Below, piece after piece: positions 34,755-42,305 of a stretch of 64,000 bases of DNA (its first letter is position 1; the number at the start of each line of letters is the position of its first letter). This stretch comes from CAZEAN01 sp964510225 (lineage in GTDB: Bacteria > Planctomycetota > Planctomycetia > Isosphaerales > Isosphaeraceae). The stretch covers positions 11,309 to 75,308 of the forward strand of contig CAZEAN010000010.1 of the NCBI GenBank assembly GCA_964510225.1, read 5' to 3'. Made by a program: the position numbers and the translations under genes. The notes below the pieces were generated by a model. The model searched no databases and was not told the origin of the DNA. It worked only from the letters and a program-made list of their open reading frames with translations.

Positions 34755-36524
34755 ATGATGACTGATCGTACTTTCGGATTGGGAGCGAATACGATTGAAG
34801 AATTGAAACGGATTGAAGAGGCCTCTGCGCGGTTCAGTGCAGCCTGGAAAACGGGAGCATCTCCTCGGATCGAGGATTATCTCGTCTCGGAGGACGAGGC
34901 AATCCGAATCCCCTTGCTAAGTCGTCTCCTTGAAGTGGAATTAGATCATCTTGAACAGCAAGGCGCCCTTCTAGGCTTGTCGGAGTATCAATCACGATTC
35001 CCCGATGCACTCGGGCTCCTCCGTGGCTTTTTTCCGGATCCAGAAGTGTCGTCGATGAGTTCTGGGGAACTCCGGACTTTTGAAAGTACTGCAGAACGGT
35101 ACTATTCTCACGAATCAGTAAAGACCGCGCGGCCAGATTCGACACAGAGGGCCTCGAGTCGCTTCGGTCACTATCTGTTGCTGGGGAAGCTCGGTGACGG
35201 TTCACAGGGCGTGGTGTACCGCGCCACTGATCTTCGACTCAATCGGGTAGTGGCGTTGAAAACACTCCGCGCCGGTGCATTGGCCACAGAGTCGGAGCGG
35301 GCACGCTTTCAGATCGATGCCAATGCACTCGCCAGCCTCGACCATCCTCTGGTTGTCCCGATTTTCGATGTTGGCGATGTGGCCGGCATGCCGTACTTCA
35401 CCATGAGGTTAATCGATGGGGACAGTCTTTCGGATCGGATCGATCAATATAAGGGGGATTTCCAACGCATCGGGCGACTCCTGGCAACCATTGCTCGGAC
35501 GGTCCATGAAGTCCACGGTCGAGGGATCCTCCACCGTGATTTGAAGCCCTCGAACATCCTTCTTGATCGCTCTGGGACACCGCACGTCGCGGACTTCGGG
35601 TTAGCACTCCGTCCCGAATCAGATCAGCAGTTCGATCGGACGGGAGTCATTGTGGGGACGGCTTCTTACATGTCGCCCGAGCAAGCACAGGGAAAAGTCC
35701 GTGACCTGACTCCCGCGACGGATCTCTACAGCCTCGGGGCCATCCTCTACGAGCTCCTTACAGGTCAACCACCCTTTCGAGCGAAAACCACGATGGAGAC
35801 CGTGGTTTTAGTCTTGGAACGAGACCCGGTTCCTCCTCGGCAGCTTTGGTCCGAAATCCCTCGCGATCTTGAGCAGATCTGCCTCAAATGCCTTGAGAAG
35901 GACCCCTCTGAACGCTATCCGTCGACAGAAGCGCTGGCCGACGACCTCGACCGTTTCGGTCAAGGAGAGGTTGTCGATGCACAACGCTTAAGCCCTTGGA
36001 GTCGGATCCGTCGCTGGTACCGTCGCGAGCCAAAACTTGCCTTCGGTCTCTTTGGTCTGGCGGGAATCCAGAGCCTTGTCTGCCTCCATCTCCTGACGGG
36101 TCAGGATCAGGATCACAATTGGTCAGTGCCAATTTTGCTGGTGTTCTGGGCGGTTCTCAAATTCGCCTTCCAACACCTTTCTCGATTTAAGCGCTTGGGG
36201 CGTTACATACCTCCGGCTTGGATCATCACAGACATGATCCTCTACACCATTGCGCTGTATTTGGTTGACGGCGTTACCAGTTCATTGGTAGTCGGCTTTC
36301 CCTTGCTAATCGCGCTGGCAGGCTTCTGGGCTCGGGCAGATCTCGTCTGGATCGCCACTGGTTTCGCAATCGCTGGGTATAGCGGCCTCCAGTTCGTTTG
36401 TACTACCGATGGCTCTTCGAACCACTTCCCGGATATCGTTATCGCGGCAATGCTGATCATTGGGATCTCAGTCGCACATCAGGTCAAACGACTGAGATCG
36501 CTCATTCAATTCTATGGCCAATAA
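34755..36524 (+). CDS. Membrane Ser/Thr protein kinase
   Basis: This 589-residue protein has a planctomycete-type N-terminal region (WKTGASPRIEDYLV ... EYQSRFPDA) of ~135 residues, a Hanks-type kinase domain (~137-400), and about four C-terminal membrane segments (~430-580). Kinase motifs are the glycine loop GDGSQGVVY (147-155, a Ser replacing one usual Gly), Lys169 in VVALKTL, the catalytic HRDLKPSNIL (Asp262) and DFGLA (280-284). MSPEQAQG is the activation-segment end. It probably phosphorylates cytoplasmic partners in response to a membrane signal. No extracellular sensor domain is visible because the C-terminal part is mostly membrane. Confidence 0.9.
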   Translation: MMTDRTFGLGANTIEELKRIEEASARFSAAWKTGASPRIEDYLVSEDEAIRIPLLSRLLEVELDHLEQQGALLGLSEYQSRFPDALGLLRGFFPDPEVSSMSSGELRTFESTAERYYSHESVKTARPDSTQRASSRFGHYLLLGKLGDGSQGVVYRATDLRLNRVVALKTLRAGALATESERARFQIDANALASLDHPLVVPIFDVGDVAGMPYFTMRLIDGDSLSDRIDQYKGDFQRIGRLLATIARTVHEVHGRGILHRDLKPSNILLDRSGTPHVADFGLALRPESDQQFDRTGVIVGTASYMSPEQAQGKVRDLTPATDLYSLGAILYELLTGQPPFRAKTTMETVVLVLERDPVPPRQLWSEIPRDLEQICLKCLEKDPSERYPSTEALADDLDRFGQGEVVDAQRLSPWSRIRRWYRREPKLAFGLFGLAGIQSLVCLHLLTGQDQDHNWSVPILLVFWAVLKFAFQHLSRFKRLGRYIPPAWIITDMILYTIALYLVDGVTSSLVVGFPLLIALAGFWARADLVWIATGFAIAGYSGLQFVCTTDGSSNHFPDIVIAAMLIIGISVAHQVKRLRSLIQFYGQ

Positions 36525-36561
36525 TAAAGCTAAAATCGACTAATCATCAACCAAATAACCA

Positions 36562-37413
36562 TTAATCAATGCTTAATCGAACACCGCTCAGGATCGTTTT
36601 GAGCTGGTCAATACCTTCAGACGTCAATTCTGTCTCACCAAGGGTCAAATATTGCAATTGGGTGAGCCCTTCGAACGCTGTAACATCAGCATCGACGATG
36701 GGAACTCGAAGAAGGGTCAAGGATTGAAGCGTTTCGAGTGTTCCGAGGCTTGAGAGCCCAGATACCGTCATCGATCCGTCGACGATTGCTAAGCGTTTTA
36801 ATGCTGGAAACTCGCTAAGTGTCTCCAGGCCACCTTGGCTTATGGCCCCACCCTCAAGGTAGAGGGCTTCGAGATTAGGAAATCCAACCAACTTTCGGAG
36901 CGTTTCATCCGTCACCCAAGGGCCAGCAAGCTCGACGATCTGGAGTCCTTCAACCATCTCGAGCGACTGCAGGACTGTTGCGCTAAAGTGAGGACCTTTA
37001 AGCCCAATCCGACGGAGTTCAGTCCGATCGGAGATCGGTTTGAGTGCCGCATCTGTGAAGGAAGGTCCTTCTAATGAGAGTCCCCTGAGTTCTGGAACCG
37101 GATCCAGCAATGGAATTGTCCCGTCGTTAATCAGATCCGACCCTCGGAGTCGGAAGTTGATCGGAAGGCCTGCAACAGAGACAAGTTCAACGATTTGGCC
37201 CAACACCTCGGGATCATCACCCTCGTAGCGGATCGTAAGCCCGCCACCCGAGGCTTCAAACTCTCCACCGAGTGCTCTGACCTCCCGCGCCATCGGATCG
37301 AGGTCACGCGGCTTTTCCGGTTCGTTGTTGCAACCGACGAAGGCAGAGACCATGAAAGCGAGGACGAGCGCCCCCCCTCGGAGAGTTCGACCGTAGTGCA
37401 GACCCCATTCCAT
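36562..37413 (-). CDS. Leucine-rich-repeat lipoprotein
   Basis: This protein of ~283 residues begins with a lipoprotein signal (ALVLAFMVSAFVGC, lipobox VGC) and continues as cysteine-poor leucine-rich repeats of about 23-25 residues: PELRGLSLEGPSFTDAALKP, LRRIGLKGPHFS, LQIVELAGPWVTDETLRKL, LEALYLEGGAISQGGLETL and LQYLTLGETELTSEGIDQL. It is predicted to be lipid-anchored and to bind protein or glycan partners. ATG at 37413 follows AGGAGAGAG; a longer frame to 37545 overlaps the anti-sigma gene. It is the last gene of a leftward cluster with ECF sigma, anti-sigma and a fasciclin protein. Confidence 0.82.
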   Translation of the reverse strand: MEWGLHYGRTLRGGALVLAFMVSAFVGCNNEPEKPRDLDPMAREVRALGGEFEASGGGLTIRYEGDDPEVLGQIVELVSVAGLPINFRLRGSDLINDGTIPLLDPVPELRGLSLEGPSFTDAALKPISDRTELRRIGLKGPHFSATVLQSLEMVEGLQIVELAGPWVTDETLRKLVGFPNLEALYLEGGAISQGGLETLSEFPALKRLAIVDGSMTVSGLSSLGTLETLQSLTLLRVPIVDADVTAFEGLTQLQYLTLGETELTSEGIDQLKTILSGVRLSID

Positions 37414-37462
37414 TGATCGCTCTCTCCTGACTTGCCTCCGACCAACTGCTCGAATTGATCGT

Positions 37463-38326
37463 CTATGGTTGATCCGAGGATTCCACCACGCGGTCACCGT
37501 AATTCCCGACCAACATGATGCGTTTCCGATCCGATACAACAACACCGCCAGGTGGTTCCAGCGTGATTACAAACGCCGAAGGGCTCCGAACCGGCAACGC
37601 GGGATCGATCGGAATCACCGTCTCGCCTTGGTCATCGTTGATGGCAAAAGTTCCACCGTCAACAGGGTAGCGCTCGTCCCTCGCATCGTCGAAGATCCAG
37701 AGCTGATAGATTCCGATTCCTGGATCTACAGTAGGGAGCCCTTGGAGTTGAAGGTACCCTTCCTGGAGGCTCTGACTCCAAGTGAAGTTTCCGCGTGCTC
37801 CTGTGGCAAGGGCATAATCACTCGCCTGGAGTGCAGCGACTCCCTCGGTTTCAGCAATGAAGCTCATGCGGTTGTCGAGGCTCGGCTCTGGTCGATAGTT
37901 CCAGATGATCATCAGAATCGCGGCCGCAGCAACGACCCAGCTTAAAACGACCGAAACCGGGAACTGTCGTCGGGATTCCTTCACACTCTTGATCGGAATC
38001 GAAGCCATCGGCTCATGCTCGACATTGATGGTCGAATTGGCATCAACGGCGTCGAAGTGAGTCTTCGCCTGATCCCGGAGCTGAGCGCTCAGTCCTCGTG
38101 GAAGCTCCTCTTCTCCAGCCGCGATCGGTGTGAGTGCAATCGCCAAGGTTGCGGCGGCGATTTCGAACGCATCGGAATCGATCGGCTCAACAAAAGTGAC
38201 CGATTCTTGGAGTTCCTGAAGCTCCCTGGACTCCTCGTTCGACAACCCCTGGAGGGTTTCATCGACGAGAAGGTCAAGGAGACGATTCTGAGGCTCGGTT
38301 GGTCTGGTGTTTATTTCTGAAGTCAT
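37463..38326 (-). CDS. Anti-sigma factor, RskA-like
   Basis: This 287-residue protein has a cytoplasmic N-terminal region (residues 1-125) with a zinc-free helical anti-sigma domain (RLLDLLVDETLQGLSNEESRELQELQ), one membrane segment (VVLSWVVAAAAILMIIW, ~residues 127-143), and an extracytoplasmic RskA-type domain (~150-287) with YQLWIFDDARDERYPVDGG and FVITLEPPGGVVVSDR. RskA-type proteins hold the cognate ECF sigma factor inactive at the membrane. Its ATG overlaps the sigma gene's stop (ATGA), so production is translationally coupled. Confidence 0.88.
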   Translation of the reverse strand: MTSEINTRPTEPQNRLLDLLVDETLQGLSNEESRELQELQESVTFVEPIDSDAFEIAAATLAIALTPIAAGEEELPRGLSAQLRDQAKTHFDAVDANSTINVEHEPMASIPIKSVKESRRQFPVSVVLSWVVAAAAILMIIWNYRPEPSLDNRMSFIAETEGVAALQASDYALATGARGNFTWSQSLQEGYLQLQGLPTVDPGIGIYQLWIFDDARDERYPVDGGTFAINDDQGETVIPIDPALPVRSPSAFVITLEPPGGVVVSDRKRIMLVGNYGDRVVESSDQP

Positions 38327-38895
38327 CAGAGTCCCTCCTGACGCAGGGTAGCCGCTCGTTCGAGTCGACCGGCGTCTAGGAGCTCTCGGAGGCGGATTAA
38401 ACCACGTCGTGCATGAGTCTTGACGGTCCCAGGAGGCATCCCGGTGCGCTGGGCGATCTGATCGTAGGTCAGACCTTGTTGAATTGAGAGCGTGAGCACT
38501 TCGCGTTGTTCGGGTCGTAGTCGATCAAGTGCCTGCAACGCACGCCGCGCCTCATCTTGTTGTTCGAGGAGTTCAACCTGATTGGCTTCAGCATGTTCGG
38601 GGTCGTCTGCCAAGGGGACACTTTCAGGGCGCCGATTTCGCTGTCGACGTCGGTCGATTAGCCGTCGACGTGCGATCATTGCCACGAAGGTTGGCTCTGA
38701 GGCACGACTCGGGTCGAATCGATCGGCTTTTGTCCAAAGTTCGATGAAAATTTCCTGCACAGCGTCTTCAGCCTCAGAGGGGTCTTGGCAGAGCCGACGG
38801 GCTAAGGCCCAGACAAGCCCGCTGTAGCGGTTCAGGCATTCGTCGACCGCCTCACGACGACCTTCGGCGATTCGTTGCAGAATCGAATCGGTCAC
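38326..38895 (-). CDS. ECF RNA polymerase sigma factor (SigK-like)
   Basis: This sigma-70 family extracytoplasmic-function sigma factor of ~189 residues directs RNA polymerase to specific promoters. Region 2 includes SGLVWALARRLCQDPSEAED and VQEIFIELWTKADRF. Region 4 includes LDRLRPEQREVLTLSIQQG, LTYDQIAQRTGMPPGTVKTH and ARRGLIRLRELL. It is coupled to the RskA-type anti-sigma gene (four-base overlap). GTG at 38895 is preceded by GAAGGA at nine bases; an upstream GTG at 38916 is the alternative. The gene lies just downstream of a fasciclin-domain gene whose product may be linked to the signal; that link is inferred from gene order. Confidence 0.92.
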   Translation of the reverse strand: MTDSILQRIAEGRREAVDECLNRYSGLVWALARRLCQDPSEAEDAVQEIFIELWTKADRFDPSRASEPTFVAMIARRRLIDRRRQRNRRPESVPLADDPEHAEANQVELLEQQDEARRALQALDRLRPEQREVLTLSIQQGLTYDQIAQRTGMPPGTVKTHARRGLIRLRELLDAGRLERAATLRQEGL

Positions 38896-38922
38896 AGGAC
38901 AGCGTCCTTCACTCACGTTCGA

Positions 38923-39615
38923 TCAATCCATCAAAAGGTCCGCCGCTCGTTCTTTGCCGGCCTCAGCGTCGGTGACAGCCTTGGTCGAATCGGTATCGAG
39001 AGCCGTTGATGACGGAAGTTTGTCGATTTCGAGAATCAGGCTCTGACCAACCGGAATGATCTCCAGGACAATGGCGTCATCGATCGCCCAGCCGAGTCGA
39101 TTCCCGACGAGTACGACCCGTCGACCGCTCAATGTCGCTGGTCTCGGCTGATCAATCGGCGGTTCGAGGTCGAGCCGACCAGGGATCAAACAGTCAGTCA
39201 CAATTGTTTCCAACTTAGCTCGGTCGTTGAGCTCCATCCAGAGGAGTCGTTCTGGTTCGGGGAGTTTCTCGAGCACAGAGTTGCTGGGTGCCAACAAGGT
39301 CCAGGATCCCTCAGCCCGCATCAAATCGTCGAGGTCCAATGCTATTAGTGCATTGAGCAAGAGGTCAAACCGCCGTGATCGCGCGAGCACGACAAAGAGA
39401 TCCCCCTGAGGTCTGGGCATTTGCTCAGCTAACTCGGGCTTTTGCAATCGGTCATCGACTTGACTCAACGTTTCGGGAGGGCTTGGTTGCTCGAAGCCCC
39501 AGCGATTGCTCGCCACACTGAGCCCAAGAGCAACTGATACTGCCAGAATGCTTCGGAGCCAATCATCGAATCGCGTCAACAACAAGACTCCAGCACTGTT
39601 GTTCCGGACGAGCAA
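38923..39615 (-). CDS. Exported single fasciclin-domain protein
   Basis: This protein of ~220-230 residues has a hydrophobic export segment (ILAVSVALGLSVAS) and a divergent fasciclin domain with RFDLLLNALIALDLDDLM, WTLLAPSNSVLEKLP and LVGNRLGWAIDDAIVLEII. The start is uncertain: TTG at 39615 opens the frame, but TTG at 39579, with GGAG eight bases upstream, fits better. It is the first gene of a leftward group followed within 30 bases by the ECF sigma factor. The usual VIDxVLxPP end motif is degenerate here (LEIIPVGQSL). Confidence 0.75.
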   Translation of the reverse strand: MLVRNNSAGVLLLTRFDDWLRSILAVSVALGLSVASNRWGFEQPSPPETLSQVDDRLQKPELAEQMPRPQGDLFVVLARSRRFDLLLNALIALDLDDLMRAEGSWTLLAPSNSVLEKLPEPERLLWMELNDRAKLETIVTDCLIPGRLDLEPPIDQPRPATLSGRRVVLVGNRLGWAIDDAIVLEIIPVGQSLILEIDKLPSSTALDTDSTKAVTDAEAGKERAADLLMD

Positions 39616-39812
39616 CTGAAAAGATTCATAACCAATGATGAATTCGCAACAATCAGAACTGGAGTTTCAGACTGAGTCCAGAATTCCGCAGGATTGCAGA
39701 ATATAAGCGAAACAAAAGACTGCACACTGGACCGCTGCTGCAGCGATCCAGTGCGTTGACTAGTCGAGCAAATGACCCACCAAGGAGGGTGTGCAGACTT
39801 CAAAGAATCCGA

Positions 39813-40508
39813 TCAGCGTCCTTGGATGTTGGTAAGCGTAAACGACAAGTTGTCCACAGAGGCGTTCAAAATCCGACCCGTTTTTCGATCGAAGGAGATT
39901 TCGATCTCAATCGATCGGGTCCCCTGCGGAAGTGTTCCCGTTTCAGTCCGTTTGACCGAGTGGATCAAGGATCCCAAGGGAGCACCGAGGACGGCGAGTT
40001 CGATTGCATCGGGTGACGCTAACGTGGTGCTTCCCAACTCTTCACCTGACTCATTGAGGAATCGGGCTTTGAGTTCCGACTGGTCGACATTCTGTGTCGA
40101 CTGCCGGGCAGCGCCCAACCAACCTTGGAGTTCGTAGGAAACCTGCCCCTGATCAATCGCTGAGTCGAGATCTTCAAGGTCGATTCGTTGAGTCAACTTC
40201 GATTCAGACTGGTCTCCACCGAGGAAATACCCCTCGCCGAAAGGTTCCGACTCTCCATCGACTGCGGTGACCTTAAACCGAGTATAGAGGTTCCGAAAGA
40301 CGTTACCCGAGCGAGTCCAACCGGCAAAGTCAGCGGTTCCGTTGGGTCTTGAGGACTCGACGGGAGTTGCATCCTCCGCACCAGGATTGGTAATGAGATT
40401 GGTCTCAAACTCGGTTTCAGCACGGAGGACGGCCTGGCTAGAGCTAATTAAGGTGAACAGTCCGAACAGAATCCGAGTGATCACTGATGACTCTCCTAGA
40501 GTTCTCAT
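39813..40508 (-). CDS. Secreted protein, carbohydrate-binding-like, function unknown
   Basis: I do not recognise a named family. This protein of ~223-231 residues has a signal peptide (FGLFTLISSSQAVLRA) and a beta-sandwich-like region starting NLITNPGAEDATPVE, followed by FAGWTRSGNVF. That opening resembles the start of CBM-like or DUF642-like domains that bind glycans. Later strands include VSYELQGWLGAA, LKARFLNESGEELGST and SIEIEISFDRKTG. ATG at 40508 lies 14 bases from the tRNA-Leu 3' end without a ribosome-binding site. GTG at 40484, preceded by GGAG at eight bases, may be the real start. Confidence 0.65.
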   Translation of the reverse strand: MRTLGESSVITRILFGLFTLISSSQAVLRAETEFETNLITNPGAEDATPVESSRPNGTADFAGWTRSGNVFRNLYTRFKVTAVDGESEPFGEGYFLGGDQSESKLTQRIDLEDLDSAIDQGQVSYELQGWLGAARQSTQNVDQSELKARFLNESGEELGSTTLASPDAIELAVLGAPLGSLIHSVKRTETGTLPQGTRSIEIEISFDRKTGRILNASVDNLSFTLTNIQGR

Positions 40509-40521
40509 TTGTGCCGAGCAA

Positions 40522-40605
40522 TGCCGAAGGTGGGACTCGAACCCACACGGGTTTTACCCCACCGGATTTTGAATCCGGCGCGTCTGCCAGTTCCGCCACT
40601 TCGGC
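40522..40605 (-). tRNA. tRNA-Leu (anticodon CAA)
   Basis: Read on the minus strand from 40605, the sequence begins GCCGAAGTGGCGGAACTGGC. It has the D-loop GCAGACGCG, an anticodon stem-loop GATTCAAAATC giving anticodon CAA, the long variable arm typical of leucine tRNAs, the T-arm GGGTTCGAGTCCC and an acceptor end CTTCGGC plus discriminator A at 40522. The 84-base length fits a class II tRNA. CCA is not encoded. It reads UUG leucine codons. Confidence 0.96.
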
Positions 40606-40640
40606 AACCGTCGATGAATCGACATCTGCAACTTGACCTT

Positions 40641-40657
40641 GGTTAGAGGTTCTAACC
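40641..40657. other. Short hairpin upstream of glnA
   Basis: A perfect 7-bp inverted repeat, GGTTAGA and TCTAACC, with a 3-base loop lies in the 262-base gap between tRNA-Leu and glnA. It could be a regulatory or terminator element, but nothing else in the gap is recognised, including any known glutamine riboswitch. Confidence 0.25.
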
Positions 40658-40867
40658 CTTCAGAGTTTACCAAGGAACGTCACGATCATGGTAGGTCACA
40701 GTTGCCCGCCGATATGTTCGGAGAGCGAAGTTGCTGGTTCCCCACGCAATTGACTTCAGCCAGGGGAGCTTCGAAACGATAATGGGTGAGGACCGACCAA
40801 TCCAGTTGACTCCCTTGAGCCTGGGGCGGGTTCCTCCGATTTCCCTCTAGCGTCGAGTGACCAAGTT

Positions 40868-42286
40868 GTGAGCCCAAAAGCAGTTCTTGCCTTCATCCGA
40901 GAACGCGAAGTCGTCACCGTCGACCTCCGGTTTATGGATTTCCCAGGCGTCTGGCAGCACTTCGCGATTCCCGCAGAGGCATTGACCGAAACAACCTTCC
41001 ACGAAGGAATTCCGTTCGATGGCTCAAGCGTTCTTGGCTGGCGAGCCATTAATGAGGCAGACCTCCTTGTCGTCCCTCAGTCGGAAACAGCGCTGATCGA
41101 CCCGTTCGCAGCGCAGCCGACCTTGATGATGATCTGCAATATCCAAGATCCGGTTACCAAACTCGACTACACGAGAGACCCAAGGAACATTGCCCTCAAG
41201 GCCACCCAGTATCTGGTTGATTCGGGGATCGCTGATAATTGCCTGATCACTCCCGAACTTGAGTTTTTCCTCTTCGATCAGGTTCGGTTCGAACAAGGTG
41301 CGCAACACGCCTTTTATCTCGTCGATTCCCACGAAGGTTACTGGAATCAGGGGAGCCCAGAGGGCGGTGCGAACCTCGGCTATAAGCCGAGATCGCGGCT
41401 TGGATACTTTCCCTGTCCGCCCACCGATAGTCACTCCGACGTCAGAGCGGAGATGGCCCGGATGATGAACAACTGTGGGATCGGCACAACGGCCCACTTC
41501 CATGAGGCAGCAAGTGGCGGTCAGGGAGAGATCGATCTCGTGGGGCAATCCCTCGTCGATTCGGCCGATCAAGTCATCATGGCACGCTACATTATCCGGT
41601 CAGTTGCACTCAAGCATGGGAAGACCGCGACCTTCATGCCCAAGCCTCTTTTTAATGAAAACGGATCAGCGCTTCATACGCATTTTGGGTTATTCAAAGA
41701 CGGTCAGAGTCTGATGGAAGGGCACCATTACGGCGGGCTCAGCGAACTCGCGATGAAAGCGATCGGCGGCCTGATTCGTCACGCGGGCGCTCTGTCGGCG
41801 TTTGGTAACTCGACCACCAACAGCTACAAGCGTCTAGTCTCCGGATTCCAGGCCCCGACCAAGATTTCCTACAGCCAGCGAAACCGTGAGGCGATCATTC
41901 GGATCCCTGTCCACCAGGAGTCCGGGCGAGGGCGGGAATTCGAATACCGATGTCCCGACGCGGCATCGAATCCTTACCTACTCTTCGCGGCAATGCTTCT
42001 CGCGGCAATCGATGGGATCCAGACCAACGCCGATCCCGGGGAACCGCTAGATCACGATCTTTACGACGTTGTTCCCGAAGAGTTGGACCAAGTTCCGGAA
42101 ACCCCGAAGTCGCTTGATGCCGCGATGACCGCCCTTGAGCAAGATCACGAGTTTCTTCTCAAAGGAGATGTATTCACTCCTGACATCCTAGAAACTTGGA
42201 TCTGGTATAAACGGACTTATGAAGTGGAGGCGTTACGGGTCCGCCCCCACCCTTATGAGTTTGCGCTCTACTTCGACGTTGGGTAA
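40868..42286 (+). CDS. glnA: Glutamine synthetase type I
   Basis: This 472-residue enzyme makes glutamine from glutamate and ammonia with ATP. It shows the N-terminal beta-grasp (VVTVDLRFMDFPGVWQHF, FDGSSVLGW), the catalytic core (GIGTTAHFHEAASGGQGEID; PKPLFNENGSALHTHFGLF; NSYKRLVSGFQAPTKISYS) and a C-terminal RVRPHPYEFALYFDVG. The adenylylation loop is present as HDLYDVVPEE, with Tyr in the position modified in GS-I alpha/beta enzymes, so control by adenylylation is possible. The start is GTG at 40868. The gene is single, with tRNA-Leu divergent upstream. Confidence 0.96.
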   Translation: MSPKAVLAFIREREVVTVDLRFMDFPGVWQHFAIPAEALTETTFHEGIPFDGSSVLGWRAINEADLLVVPQSETALIDPFAAQPTLMMICNIQDPVTKLDYTRDPRNIALKATQYLVDSGIADNCLITPELEFFLFDQVRFEQGAQHAFYLVDSHEGYWNQGSPEGGANLGYKPRSRLGYFPCPPTDSHSDVRAEMARMMNNCGIGTTAHFHEAASGGQGEIDLVGQSLVDSADQVIMARYIIRSVALKHGKTATFMPKPLFNENGSALHTHFGLFKDGQSLMEGHHYGGLSELAMKAIGGLIRHAGALSAFGNSTTNSYKRLVSGFQAPTKISYSQRNREAIIRIPVHQESGRGREFEYRCPDAASNPYLLFAAMLLAAIDGIQTNADPGEPLDHDLYDVVPEELDQVPETPKSLDAAMTALEQDHEFLLKGDVFTPDILETWIWYKRTYEVEALRVRPHPYEFALYFDVG

Positions 42287-42305
42287 CCTACAGACTTGGT
42301 TCCGG

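Noticed and set aside
40606..40867. Glutamine (glnA-type) riboswitch upstream of glnA.
   Set aside because: The conserved GGACGGAAGTAGG-type core of glnA RNAs is not present in the gap.
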